From assembly GCF_005233875.1 (NCBI RefSeq), contig NZ_SZPZ01000001.1, positions 558,001-622,000 of the forward strand: 64,000 nucleotides of DNA. The letters are read 5' to 3'. This DNA is from Kribbella jiaozuonensis. GTDB taxonomy: Bacteria > Actinomycetota > Actinomycetes > Propionibacteriales > Kribbellaceae. How positions within the stretch are numbered: the first letter of the stretch is position 1; each line of letters begins with the position of its first letter. A program made the position numbers and the translations under genes. The notes under the pieces were generated by a model. The model saw only the letters and a program-made list of their open reading frames with translations, searched no databases and had not been told where the DNA came from. Of this stretch, positions 45,085-54,138 are shown piece after piece.

Positions 45085-46077
45085 ATGTCACGCAAGCGCA
45101 GCCCCCTGCTGGACCGGCCCGGCGCGGTCGAGGCCGACGGACTTGACGCCGGAGTCGCCGCGCACTACGGCTCGGATCTCCGCGAACAGCGGGCCCTGAT
45201 CGCCGGTGAGGCGTTCGTCGACCTCTCGCACCGCGACGTGGTCACGATCACCGGCCCGGACCGGCTGACCTGGCTGCACGCGCTGACCACGCAGTACTTC
45301 GAAGGTCTCAAGCCCGGTACGTCGACCACCGCGCTGCTGCTCTCGCCGACCGGGCACGTGGAGCACGTGATGTACGGCGTCGACGACGGCGAGACGTTCT
45401 GGCTGCACACCGAGCCCGGTGCGGCGGAGGCGCTCGTCGACTGGCTGCAGAAGATGGTGTTCATGTCTCGCGTCGAGATTGCGGACGTGAGCGACGACTA
45501 CGCGATCATCTGGCGGCCAGGTACTGCGGAAGGCGAGCACCTGACCCGCAGCGGCGAGGACTCGTTCGGCGGGCATGAGGTGTTTCTGCCTCGCGCCGAG
45601 CTGGGCAGCCTGGAGGGGCCGGCTGCGGGCGTGTGGGCGTACGAGGCGCTGCGGATCGAGGCGGGGGCGCCGCGGTTCGGGCTGGACACCGACGAGCGTG
45701 CGATCCCGAACGAGCTCGGTTGGCTCGGCGTCGGCGTACATCTGGACAAGGGGTGTTACCGCGGGCAGGAGACGGTCGCGCGGGTGCACAACCTCGGTCG
45801 CCCGCCGCGACGGCTCGTGCGGCTGCACCTGGACGGTTCGGTGGACCGCCTGCCGCAGCACGGGGATGCCGTTATGGCGGGGGAGAAGCAGGTCGGAGTG
45901 ATCGGGTCGGCCGCCCGGCACCACGAGCTGGGGCCGATTGCACTGGCTGTCGTGAAACGCAACGTCGACCCCGAGGCTGTGCTGGACGTGGTGGCGGAGG
46001 ACCAGCCGACGGTGAAGGCGAGCCAGGAGGTTCTGGTCGACCCCGAGGCCGGGCTGCACGTCCGCGCCCGGTTGTGA
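45085..46077 (+). CDS. Folate-binding YgfZ/GcvT-like protein
   Basis: 330 residues of the YgfZ family, which use tetrahydrofolate to help Fe-S cluster proteins. The hallmark KGCYRGQE (near residue 224) with its reactive Cys is intact, as is DLSHRDVVTITGPDRLTWLHALTTQ at the N-terminus. The ATG at 45085 gives the usual start; the frame from 44995 overlaps the divergent promoter. Followed by the asparaginase gene on the same strand. Confidence 0.92.
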   Translation: MSRKRSPLLDRPGAVEADGLDAGVAAHYGSDLREQRALIAGEAFVDLSHRDVVTITGPDRLTWLHALTTQYFEGLKPGTSTTALLLSPTGHVEHVMYGVDDGETFWLHTEPGAAEALVDWLQKMVFMSRVEIADVSDDYAIIWRPGTAEGEHLTRSGEDSFGGHEVFLPRAELGSLEGPAAGVWAYEALRIEAGAPRFGLDTDERAIPNELGWLGVGVHLDKGCYRGQETVARVHNLGRPPRRLVRLHLDGSVDRLPQHGDAVMAGEKQVGVIGSAARHHELGPIALAVVKRNVDPEAVLDVVAEDQPTVKASQEVLVDPEAGLHVRARL

Positions 46078-46123
46078 GCGGAATCATTCGCAACACGGCA
46101 TTTTGCACCTGTACAGTTCAGCC

Positions 46124-47080
46124 GTGACCGAACCTGTGATCCTGGCCGACGTCGTCCGTAGCGACTTCGTCGAAGGCCACCACCGCGGCTCCGTCGTGGT
46201 GACGCGTCCCGACGGCAGCGTGGACTGGGCCGTCGGCATCGTGGACGAGCCGATGTTCCCGCGCTCGTCCAACAAGCCCATGCAGGCCCTCGGCATGCTC
46301 CGCAACGGGCTGCCGCTCACCGACGAGCTCCTCGCCCTCGCGGGCGCGTCGCACTCCGGCGAGCAGTTCCACCTGGACGGCGTACGGAAGATCCTCGCGA
46401 CGGCCGGTCTCGCTGAGTCGGATCTGCTGACGCCGGTCGCGTACCCGCTGGACGACGAGGCCCGGGACGCGTGGGTCAGGGCGGGTCACGGCAAGGAGCG
46501 GGTCGTGATGAACTGCTCCGGCAAGCACGCCGCGATGCTGCTGACCAGCAAGCTCAACGATTGGGACCTGAAGGCGTACCGGTCGCCGGATCACCCGCTG
46601 CAGAAGGAGATCCGGACCGCGATCGAGGACACCGCCGGCGAGAAGGCGTCGTACGTCGCGGTCGACGGCTGCGGCGCACCGATCTTCGCGCTGACGCTCT
46701 CCGGCCTGGCCCGCTCGTTCGGCCTGTTCGCCGCAGCGGCCCCCGAAACAGACGAGGGCCGGATCGCGGATGCGTTCCGCGCGCACCCGGAGTACGCCAG
46801 CGGGAGTACGCGGGACGAGGCCGAGCTGATGCGAGCCACCGAGGGCCTGTTCTGCAAGGCGGGCGCCGAGGGTGTGTACGCGGTCGGCCTCGCGGACGGC
46901 ACCGGGATCGCGCTGAAGCTCGAGGACGGTACGCCGCGCGCCCGCAAGGTCGTGATGGCAGCAACCCTCCAGCGCCTCGGCATCACCAACGAGACCATCG
47001 AGACCCACCTCCACTTCGACCTCACCGGCGGCGACAACATCGTCGGCGCAGTCCGCCCCCACGCACAGACCTTCAGCTGA
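46124..47080 (+). CDS. Asparaginase II-like protein
   Basis: 318 residues from the GTG at 46124 (a longer start at 46103 is possible). The family blocks RSSNKPMQALGMLRNG, NCSGKHAAMLL and DGCGAPIFALTLSGLA are clear; these proteins hydrolyse asparagine to aspartate and ammonia and are related to the Rhizobium etli asparaginase. Cytoplasmic. It ends eight bases into the convergent erythromycin-esterase-like gene. Confidence 0.9.
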   Translation: MTEPVILADVVRSDFVEGHHRGSVVVTRPDGSVDWAVGIVDEPMFPRSSNKPMQALGMLRNGLPLTDELLALAGASHSGEQFHLDGVRKILATAGLAESDLLTPVAYPLDDEARDAWVRAGHGKERVVMNCSGKHAAMLLTSKLNDWDLKAYRSPDHPLQKEIRTAIEDTAGEKASYVAVDGCGAPIFALTLSGLARSFGLFAAAAPETDEGRIADAFRAHPEYASGSTRDEAELMRATEGLFCKAGAEGVYAVGLADGTGIALKLEDGTPRARKVVMAATLQRLGITNETIETHLHFDLTGGDNIVGAVRPHAQTFS

Positions 47081-48323
47081 TCAGGTGGGTCGGGGTTACT
47101 TCGCGGGTGTGGACTACGACGTCGAACCAGTCGGCGAGCGTGTCGCCGGTTAGATAGGACGTCGGACCGGCGTCGGGGAAGCCGCGGGTCCTCGCGGTGC
47201 GCCGTAGCCAGGCGCGAACCGGTGCCGGCTGCGGTTGGGTGCGTAGGTCGAGGACGAAGTTGTCCAGGCCGGTCGCCGTCAACTGGTGCTCGAACCAATC
47301 GGCGGGCGCGGGCGGCATCGTGAGTGGGCCGAGGGATGTGCCGTGGTCGAACGTGCAGCCGATCGAGCGGTAGCGGTCGCCGTACCAGGTACGGAGGTAT
47401 GAGCCGGCGTTGCGGAAGCTGACCGGCGGTTCGTTGACGGTCAGGTGTGGTGCGTTGGCGGTGTGCGCGCTGGCCGCCCAGTAGATGACCTTGTTGCGGG
47501 TGAAGCGGTGCCACCAGCGGACGTTCTCGGCGGCGCGGGCGTCGCGGTACACCCAGTTCTGCTCCTCCGGCAGGCTGAATGCCGTGTAGAACGAGCGGAT
47601 CTGGCGCGCGTGGTGCTCGGTGAGCGCGTAGTCGCGGTCGTTCGACCGGTGCGGTAGGTCGCGGACGAGCGAGTAGACCGCGCGGGCCTTGGCGACGTAC
47701 GGCGCCTTGTCCTTGACCTCCTGCCAGTACCACTGGACGTAAGCGCCCATGTCGTCGGTGTTCGGGCGGATCGGGTCCAGACTGCGGTGCAGCTCCGCCA
47801 GCCGATGCGGTGCCCGACGAGCGACGTACTCCGCGATGGCGTCGTACGAGAGCCGCCGCGTAGAGAAGTACTCCGAACCGGCGAAGCGGACCTTGTCGCG
47901 ATGCGTGGCGTTGTACGCGCGGAGGTACTCGAAGAGCTCCGCAATCTCGTGCGTACGAGCCTCCGTGCTCAGCTGGCCCATCAGCGCGTACAGATCGCCG
48001 CGGCCGGTGAGGACGTAGTCGTTCAGCTGAGTGCCGAGCGACCAGTCGTCCTCGAACGCGATCGCGCGGAAGCCGTGATGCTCGACCAGGTCGCGGATGA
48101 TGCGGAGCTTGAGGTGGGTGATCTCGGCGGTCGCGTGGACGGCTTCACCGAGGCCGACGATCTGCGCGTTGCCGACGTTCAGTTCGTTGACGGGCTTGGC
48201 GTTCGCGGTGATCCACCGGGTGACCTTGTCGTCGGTTGCATAACCGGCTGAAGGAAGAAGGCCGGCAGCGGCGACACCGAGTGCCGAGCCGCCCAGCAAC
48301 GTTCTGCGAGAGATGGTTTCCAT
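47073..48323 (-). CDS. Secreted erythromycin-esterase-family protein
   Basis: 416 residues. A twin-Arg signal peptide (ISRRTLLGGSALGVAAAGLL) marks Tat export. The EreA-like core has IVGLGEAVHATAEITHLKLRIIRDLVEHHGFRAIAFE, with the active-site His and Glu, and YWAASAHTANAPH later. Family members open macrolide lactones or act on other esters; export and a chromosomal setting argue against assuming antibiotic resistance. Same direction as the TetR gene upstream, 82 bases away. Confidence 0.88.
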   Translation of the reverse strand: METISRRTLLGGSALGVAAAGLLPSAGYATDDKVTRWITANAKPVNELNVGNAQIVGLGEAVHATAEITHLKLRIIRDLVEHHGFRAIAFEDDWSLGTQLNDYVLTGRGDLYALMGQLSTEARTHEIAELFEYLRAYNATHRDKVRFAGSEYFSTRRLSYDAIAEYVARRAPHRLAELHRSLDPIRPNTDDMGAYVQWYWQEVKDKAPYVAKARAVYSLVRDLPHRSNDRDYALTEHHARQIRSFYTAFSLPEEQNWVYRDARAAENVRWWHRFTRNKVIYWAASAHTANAPHLTVNEPPVSFRNAGSYLRTWYGDRYRSIGCTFDHGTSLGPLTMPPAPADWFEHQLTATGLDNFVLDLRTQPQPAPVRAWLRRTARTRGFPDAGPTSYLTGDTLADWFDVVVHTREVTPTHLIS

Positions 48324-48405
48324 GCCATCCCACCCTGACGTTCAGGATCCGCCGGAGCATCCTCCACCGGAGGGCTTCGGACCTACGCCCGCTGTCGTAC
48401 GCCGG

Positions 48406-49041
48406 TCACTTGGCGCGGAGCCGGTCGACCGCCGGGGACACGATCGGGAGCGACGCGACCGGGGCGGGCAGGTCGTACCCGGCGTACAGGCGGCGGCGGA
48501 TCGCCTCCAGCGGGAAGGTCTCGTGGTAGATCGCGAGCTTGACCGTCACGCCCTCTAACGTTGCCCTCAGCAACATCTCTTCGACGGCCGGGTCGGTGGC
48601 GCCGCGGGCCGCGAAGACGTCGCGGATCGCGTCCTCGACCAGCGACAGCCGGTCGGACTTGGCCTGCTCGACGCGGGCGAACACGTCGTGCGTGGTCGGC
48701 AGCATCATCAGGCTGATCGCGAGCCGCTGGATGTGCAGCGTGGTCGCGGCCGCCATCAGGGCGCCGTCGATGATGCCGGCCAAACGTTCATCCGGAGTTC
48801 CCTGGATGGTCAGGATGCCGGCGATGCCGTCCAGCCAGCGGTCCAGGAGCTCCGCGGCGAGCTGTTCCTTGGTGGCGAAGTAGTACGAGACCAGGCCGCG
48901 GGAGACACCCGCAGCAGTGGTGATGTCGGAGATCGAGGCGGCCTCGTAGCCGTTGGCAGCGAAGACCTCCAGAGCCGCCGCCAGGATGCGTTCGCGGGAC
49001 CGTTCGCGCATCTCCTGGTTGACGGTGGCCGATCGCGGCAC
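48406..49041 (-). CDS. TetR-family regulator
   Basis: 211 residues from the GTG at 49041, chosen for its GGAGAGG site. The N-terminal HTH reads ILAAALEVFAANGYEAASISDITTAAGVSRGLVSYYFATKEQL (about 18-60), with a C-terminal ligand-binding helical domain. It is divergent from typA and faces a perfect 16-base palindrome, probably its own operator. Co-directional with the erythromycin-esterase-like gene, which may be a target. Ligand unknown. Confidence 0.93.
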   Translation of the reverse strand: MPRSATVNQEMRERSRERILAAALEVFAANGYEAASISDITTAAGVSRGLVSYYFATKEQLAAELLDRWLDGIAGILTIQGTPDERLAGIIDGALMAAATTLHIQRLAISLMMLPTTHDVFARVEQAKSDRLSLVEDAIRDVFAARGATDPAVEEMLLRATLEGVTVKLAIYHETFPLEAIRRRLYAGYDLPAPVASLPIVSPAVDRLRAK

Positions 49042-49153
49042 GGATTCCTCTCCTGGTCGAAGCCCTGAAGCGCCGGGCAACCCCCCATCCTCGTGCCCGG
49101 CGCCTCGGGGCTGACCCCCCGTGGTTACGGCCCCTCCCCAGGCGCCGTTTATA

Positions 49154-49169
49154 GACTGGACGTCCAGTC
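49154..49169. promoter_or_regulatory. Palindromic TetR operator
   Basis: GACTGGACGTCCAGTC is a perfect 16-base palindrome 113 bases before the TetR start. On the minus strand it is followed at once by TATAAA and preceded by TTTGTT at a spacing of 16, so it lies between the -35 and -10 boxes of the TetR promoter, ideal for autorepression. Confidence 0.75.
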
Positions 49170-49309
49170 AACAAATGTCAAAGGGATGCCCGGTTCGTGG
49201 GACACGCGCAGTAACCGGTAAGATGAAAGGGCTGCGCCCTGTGTCGAGTGGCACGTGTACCAGCCGTAGCCACCGCCTGAACCCATCTGACTGCTTGGAG
49301 CGCTTCCTC

Positions 49310-51175
49310 ATGCCTGTCCGTAACGACCTGCGCAACGTCGCGATCGTGGCCCACGTCGACCACGGGAAGACGACCCTCGTGGACGCGATGCTGTGGCAGT
49401 CGGGCGCGTTCGGTGCCCACCAGCACGTCGACGAGCGGGCGATGGACTCCGGCGACCTGGAACGTGAGAAGGGCATCACGATCCTCGCCAAGAACACCGC
49501 CGTCCGGCACAAGATGGCCAACGGCGAGCAGATGACGATCAACATCATCGACACCCCCGGCCACGCCGACTTCGGTGGCGAGGTCGAGCGCGGCCTGTCG
49601 ATGGTCGACGCGATCGTGCTGCTGGTCGACGCCTCCGAGGGTCCGCTGCCGCAGACCCGGTTCGTGCTGCGCAAGGCGCTGGCGCGGAAGATGCCCGTGA
49701 TCCTGGTGGTGAACAAGGTCGACCGTCCGGACGCCCGGATCGCCGAGGTCGTCGACGAGACGTACGAGCTGTTCCTCGACCTGCTCGACCACGACGCCGA
49801 CCAGAGCGCGCTGGACTTCCCGGTCGTCTACGCGTCCGCGCGGGCCGGCCGTGCGTCGCTGACCCAGCCGGCCGACGGCGGGATGCCGGACTCCGAGGAC
49901 CTCGAGCCGCTGTTCGAGACGATCCTGAACAACGTGCCGGCCCCGGAGTACACCGAGGACGCGCCGCTGCAGGCCCACGTCACCAACCTGGACGCCTCGC
50001 CGTTCCTCGGCCGGCTCGCGCTGGTCCGGGTGCACGAGGGCACGCTGAGGAAGGGCGCGCAGGTCGCCTGGTGCAAGCACGACGGGTCGATCGAGCGCGT
50101 CAAGATCACCGAGCTGCTGGTCACCGAGGCGCTAGAGCGGGTGCCGGGTGACTCGGCCGGTCCGGGCGACATCGTCGCGATCGCGGGTATCCCCGAGATC
50201 ATGATCGGCGACACCCTCGCCGACGCGGAGAACCCGAAGCCGCTGCCGCTGATCACCGTGGACGAGCCGGCCATCTCGATGACGATCGGCACCAACACGT
50301 CGCCGTTGGCCGGCCGCGCCAAGGGCACCAAGGTGACCGCCCGCCTGGTCAAGGACCGGCTCGACAAGGAGCTCGTCGGCAACGTGTCGATCAAGGTGCT
50401 CCCGACCGAGCGTCCGGACGCGTGGGAGGTGCAGGGCCGTGGTGAGCTGGCGCTGGCCATCCTGGTCGAGCAGATGCGCCGCGAGGGCTACGAGCTGACC
50501 GTCGGCAAGCCGCAGGTGGTCACCCGCGAGATCGACGGCAAGCGGCACGAGCCGGTCGAGCGGCTGACGATCGACTGCCCGGAGGAGTACCTCGGCACGG
50601 TCACCCAGCTGCTCGCGGTCCGTAAGGGCCGGATGGAGCAGATGACCAACCACGGCACCGGCTGGGTCCGGATGGAGTTCCTGGTGCCGGCGCGTGGGCT
50701 GATCGGCTTCCGCACCGAGTTCCTCACCGACACCCGCGGTACGGGAATCGCACACCACGTGTTCGAGGGGTACGAGCCGTGGTTCGGCGAGCTGCGTACG
50801 CGCCCGAGTGGTTCGCTGGTCGCGGACCGGTCCGGCGCGGCGACGTCGTACGCGATGATCAACCTGCAGGAGCGCGGCACGATGTTCGTCGAGCCGACGA
50901 CCGAGGTGTACGAGGGGATGATCGTCGGCGAGAACTCGCGCTCCGACGACATGGACGTGAACATCACCAAGGAAAAGAAGATGACCAACGTCCGGTCCTC
51001 CACCGCCGACGAGTTCGAGAAGCTCGTCCCCGCCCGCAAGCTGTCCCTTGAGCAGTCGCTGGAGTTCTGCCGCGAGGACGAGTGCGTCGAGGTGACCCCG
51101 GACGCGGTCCGCATGCGCAAGGTGGCACTCACCCAGATCGAGCGCTCGAAGCTCGGCCGCAAGAACAAGAACTGA
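49310..51175 (+). CDS. typA: Ribosome-associated GTPase TypA/BipA
   Basis: 621 residues, the family length. GTPase motifs [10 protein letters not shown] (G1, near 15-24), DTPGHADF (G3, near 81) and NKVD (G4) are present, followed by the EF-G-like domains and the BipA-specific C-terminal end. TypA assists 50S subunit assembly and translation under stress. The ATG at 49310 has GGAG upstream; the frame from 49121 covers the operator and is rejected. Its stop overlaps the start of the next gene by one base. Confidence 0.96.
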   Translation: MPVRNDLRNVAIVAHVDHGKTTLVDAMLWQSGAFGAHQHVDERAMDSGDLEREKGITILAKNTAVRHKMANGEQMTINIIDTPGHADFGGEVERGLSMVDAIVLLVDASEGPLPQTRFVLRKALARKMPVILVVNKVDRPDARIAEVVDETYELFLDLLDHDADQSALDFPVVYASARAGRASLTQPADGGMPDSEDLEPLFETILNNVPAPEYTEDAPLQAHVTNLDASPFLGRLALVRVHEGTLRKGAQVAWCKHDGSIERVKITELLVTEALERVPGDSAGPGDIVAIAGIPEIMIGDTLADAENPKPLPLITVDEPAISMTIGTNTSPLAGRAKGTKVTARLVKDRLDKELVGNVSIKVLPTERPDAWEVQGRGELALAILVEQMRREGYELTVGKPQVVTREIDGKRHEPVERLTIDCPEEYLGTVTQLLAVRKGRMEQMTNHGTGWVRMEFLVPARGLIGFRTEFLTDTRGTGIAHHVFEGYEPWFGELRTRPSGSLVADRSGAATSYAMINLQERGTMFVEPTTEVYEGMIVGENSRSDDMDVNITKEKKMTNVRSSTADEFEKLVPARKLSLEQSLEFCREDECVEVTPDAVRMRKVALTQIERSKLGRKNKN

Positions 51176-52833
51176 TGCTGGATCGCGCGGTGGTAGACGG
51201 TCTGTTCCCGGCGGAGCTTCCGGAGCCGGCGTACTGGGAAGAGCAGTATCCGGCGCGGGAGCTGCCGGAAGGGGCGAAGGTCACGCGGTTCGGGCCTTCG
51301 CCGACCGGGTTCGTGCACATCGGCGGGATCTACACGGCGATGATCGATCGGGATGTCGCGACCGACTCCCAGGGCGTGTACCTGGTCCGCGTCGAGGACA
51401 CCGATCAGGCGCGTGAGGTCGAAGGGGCGCTCGAGCAGTTCGACCGCGCCTTCGCCTACTTCCGGATCAGCTCCGACGAGGACCGGCGCCAGGGCGCGTA
51501 CGGGCCGTACGTGCAGTCGCAGCGCGAGCAGATCTACCTGACCTATGTGCGGCACCTGCTCCGGCAGGGCAAGGCGTACCTGTGCTTTGCGACCAAGGAC
51601 GAGCTCGCCGAGATCACCGCCCGTCAGCAGGCCGCCAAGGTCCCGACGGGGTACTACGGGAAGTACGCGCTGTGGCGCAACGCCGACCCGGCCGACGTGC
51701 AGGCGAAGCTGGCCGAGGGTACGCCGTACGTCGTGCGCTTCCGGGCTCCTGATGACGCGGACGGGCAGCGGACCAGCTTCGTCGACGCGATCCGCGGGCG
51801 GCTCGAGCACGAGGCGAATCGCAACGACGCGGTGATCCTGAAGTCGTCGGACCAGTCGCCGCGGCTTCCGACGTACCACTTCGCGCACGCGGTCGACGAC
51901 CACCTGATGCGGGTGAACCTGGTGATCCGCGGCGACGAGTGGATCTCGTCGGTTCCGCTGCACCAGCAGCTGTTCGCGGCGCTCGAGTTCGAGCCGATCA
52001 CGTACGCGCACGTCGCGCCGCTGATGAAGCAGATCCCGGGCGGGAAGCGGAAGCTGTCGAAGCGGAAGGACCCTGAAGCGGGCGTCGACTTCTACATCGG
52101 CGCCGGGTACCCCGCGGACGCGGTCCTGTATTACCTGCGCGGCCTGGCCAACGGCCGGCTCGCGGAGATGCCGTTGGCGGAGGCGCTGACGACGCCGATC
52201 GATCTGGCCCAGTGCGGTGTCGCCGGTCCGCTGGTCGACCTAGTGAAGCTCGAGGACATCAGCGCCGACTACATCGCGACCCTGAGCGGCCAGCAGATCC
52301 TCGACGCAGTGCGGGTCTGGGCGACGGAGTACGACGCTGAGCTCGTTCTCGTGCTCGACAACGAGAAGGAGCTCGCGCTCCGGGCCCTCGCGGTCGAGCG
52401 CGACGGCGTCGAGAACCCGCGCAAGGACCTGCGCAAGTGGTCGGACTTCCGGTCGGCGTACGGCTTCTTCTTCCCCGAGCTCTTCGCCCCGGTCGACGGT
52501 CCGACCGACGGACGGCTGCTACCGCTCGGCGTGGCGCCTGAGGTCACCACGGCGTTCGCGCAGGATCTGGTCGCCGGCTATGAGCACCTGGACGACCCGC
52601 AGGAGTGGTTCGACCAGATCCGTTCGCTCGCCGGCAAGCACGGGTTCGCGCCGAACGCCAAGGAGTACAAGAAGGATCCGGACGCGTACGCCGGTTCGAT
52701 CCGCGAGGCCTCGCAGCTCGTGCGGGTCGCGATCACCGGTGCGACGCGTAGTCCCGACCTGCACGCGACCGCCCAGGCTCTCGGGGCGCCCGAAGTACTG
52801 CGCCGGCTCCGAGCGCTGACTTCTGTGGCGTAA
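51175..52833 (+). CDS. Atypical glutamyl-tRNA synthetase family protein
   Basis: 552 residues from the ATG at 51175, overlapping the typA stop. The class I signatures are present: HIGG at residues 48-51 after FGPSPTGFV, and KLSKR at 293-297. The catalytic domain is preceded by about 35 extra residues, and the C-terminal domain (340-552) looks shortened and divergent in parts. The substrate-binding block VRVEDTDQ is kept. Probably charges tRNA-Glu, but it may be a second, specialised copy next to a main gltX elsewhere. Family membership is sure; role is not. Confidence 0.85.
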   Translation: MLDRAVVDGLFPAELPEPAYWEEQYPARELPEGAKVTRFGPSPTGFVHIGGIYTAMIDRDVATDSQGVYLVRVEDTDQAREVEGALEQFDRAFAYFRISSDEDRRQGAYGPYVQSQREQIYLTYVRHLLRQGKAYLCFATKDELAEITARQQAAKVPTGYYGKYALWRNADPADVQAKLAEGTPYVVRFRAPDDADGQRTSFVDAIRGRLEHEANRNDAVILKSSDQSPRLPTYHFAHAVDDHLMRVNLVIRGDEWISSVPLHQQLFAALEFEPITYAHVAPLMKQIPGGKRKLSKRKDPEAGVDFYIGAGYPADAVLYYLRGLANGRLAEMPLAEALTTPIDLAQCGVAGPLVDLVKLEDISADYIATLSGQQILDAVRVWATEYDAELVLVLDNEKELALRALAVERDGVENPRKDLRKWSDFRSAYGFFFPELFAPVDGPTDGRLLPLGVAPEVTTAFAQDLVAGYEHLDDPQEWFDQIRSLAGKHGFAPNAKEYKKDPDAYAGSIREASQLVRVAITGATRSPDLHATAQALGAPEVLRRLRALTSVA

Positions 52834-52924
52834 GTGGCTGCTGGGAAACGCGTAGGGCACGAAGTGGACACGGTGGCTCACAGTGCGCGACCGCGACTAC
52901 ATCGGTGTGATACATAATTTCTCG

Positions 52925-52986
52925 GTCGCCGGTGGGGGAAAGAAGTTCTGATTCGTTACCAACCAGACGCCATGCGGCGACGTCTG
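52925..52986 (+). promoter_or_regulatory. Structured 5' leader of the L,D-transpeptidase gene (possible)
   Basis: Between the likely -10 box TACATAAT (about 52909) and the ATG at 53027 lies a leader of roughly 100 bases. GTCGCCG (52925-52931) can pair with CGGCGAC (52975-52981), and CAGACG (52965-52970) with CGTCTG (52981-52986), in competing folds. A c-di-AMP riboswitch is worth a test because that class precedes cell-wall genes in actinobacteria, but I do not see enough of its consensus to call it. Confidence 0.3.
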
Positions 52987-53026
52987 TCTTGTTGAAGCAC
53001 TCTTTTGGGGGAAGGACAAGGGAAAC

Positions 53027-53605
53027 ATGGGCATTCTGCGTAAGGTCTGCGCAACTCTGACGGCTGTCGCGTTCGTGGGCGTCGGCGCACTGTCGGCGAC
53101 CACTTCGGCTGAGGCCGCACCCCAGGTTGCGGGGTCGGCGCAGACGGCGCCGAAGCCGGCGGGTCTGCCGCCGAAGGCGGTGACGAAGGCTCCCGCCTCG
53201 TCCACCAGCAAGCTCATCGCCAAGTACAAGATCGACCGGCGGTGCGTGACCAAGGGCCGGGTCCTCTGCATCAACAAGAAGACCCGCAAGCTGGTGTACA
53301 TGGTGAACGGCAAGCCGATCCAGGTCATGGACGTCCGGTTCGGCGCGATGAAGACGCCGACCCGCAACGGCGTCTTCAAGGTCTACCGCAAGTCGAAGAA
53401 CCACGTCTCTTCGCTGTACCACTCGAAGATGCCGTACGCGATGTTCTTCAGCGGCGGCCAGGCCGTGCACTACTCGTCGGACTTCAAGGCCCGCGGCTAC
53501 AACGGCGCGTCGCACGGCTGCGTGAACGTCCGCGACAAGAACAAGATCGCCTGGGTGTTCGCCCGGGTGCACGTCGGCGACAAGGTTGTCGTCTACAGCA
53601 AGTGA
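53027..53605 (+). CDS. Secreted L,D-transpeptidase (YkuD), short form
   Basis: 192 residues. Signal peptide (about 1-30, ending AEA), Pro/Ala/Lys linker, then a YkuD domain with the active-site HGCVNV motif (nucleophile Cys165). It cross-links peptidoglycan stems or attaches proteins to them. The C-terminal 130 residues closely match those of the gene at 55092, including MFFSGGQAVHYSSDF. Ends before a strong hairpin. Confidence 0.92.
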   Translation: MGILRKVCATLTAVAFVGVGALSATTSAEAAPQVAGSAQTAPKPAGLPPKAVTKAPASSTSKLIAKYKIDRRCVTKGRVLCINKKTRKLVYMVNGKPIQVMDVRFGAMKTPTRNGVFKVYRKSKNHVSSLYHSKMPYAMFFSGGQAVHYSSDFKARGYNGASHGCVNVRDKNKIAWVFARVHVGDKVVVYSK

Positions 53606-53620
53606 GCTGAGCGTTCAGAA

Positions 53621-53651
53621 CAGCGGCCGGGGAGCTACTCCCCGGCCGCTG
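53621..53651. terminator. Hairpin overlapping the end of the macro-domain gene
   Basis: A perfect 14-bp stem (CAGCGGCCGGGGAG / CTCCCCGGCCGCTG) with a 3-base loop follows the transpeptidase gene. The loop is exactly the stop codon of the convergent macro-domain gene, so the right arm is coding sequence. Confidence 0.85.
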
Positions 53652-54138
53652 TCGCGTTCCGGAACGCCGTGTACAACCGCGGCTCCACCAGGCAGAAGGT
53701 GCCTTGGGCAACATTCGTCGGGGTGCCGCGCAACGTTGCAACCGCGATGTCCGCCGCGGACTGCGCCGGCCACCCGTAGATCCCGGCCGACACCGCTGGC
53801 AGCGTCATCGTCTTCACACCGAGCTCGTCCGCGATCCGCAACGCGTTGCGGTAGCAGGACTCGAGCAGCGCCGGATCCCGTTGCCCGGCGAGGTAGTTCG
53901 GCCCGACCACATGGATCACGTACGACGCGGGCAGCGCGCCGGCCGTCGTCCACACCGCCGTACCGGTCGGTGTGCCGTCCGGGTACCGCTCGATCAGCTC
54001 CGCGAGGATCTCGCGCCCACCGGCCCGGTGGATCGCGCCGTCAACGCCACCACCGCCGCGCAACGCGTGATGAGCGGCGTTCACGATCGCATCCGCGGGC
54101 ACCGTGGTGATGTCCGCGGTACTCAGAACGACCTCCAT
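53635..54138 (-). CDS. Macro-domain protein (O-acetyl-ADP-ribose deacetylase type)
   Basis: 167 residues from the ATG at 54138. The macro-domain signature is clear: ADITTVPADAIVNAAHHALRGGGGVDGAIHRAGG and AVSAGIYGWP. Such proteins remove O-acetyl-ADP-ribose or ADP-ribose from glutamate. The ATG overlaps the stop of the haloalkane dehalogenase gene by one base. A strong AAGGAGC ribosome binding site is present inside the upstream gene. Confidence 0.93.
   Translation of the reverse strand: MEVVLSTADITTVPADAIVNAAHHALRGGGGVDGAIHRAGGREILAELIERYPDGTPTGTAVWTTAGALPASYVIHVVGPNYLAGQRDPALLESCYRNALRIADELGVKTMTLPAVSAGIYGWPAQSAADIAVATLRGTPTNVAQGTFCLVEPRLYTAFRNATAAGE

Noticed and set aside
47073..48323. Calling the erythromycin-esterase-like gene an antibiotic-resistance gene
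   Set aside because: Tat-exported, chromosomal, no mobile element nearby; the family includes many members with unknown substrates.
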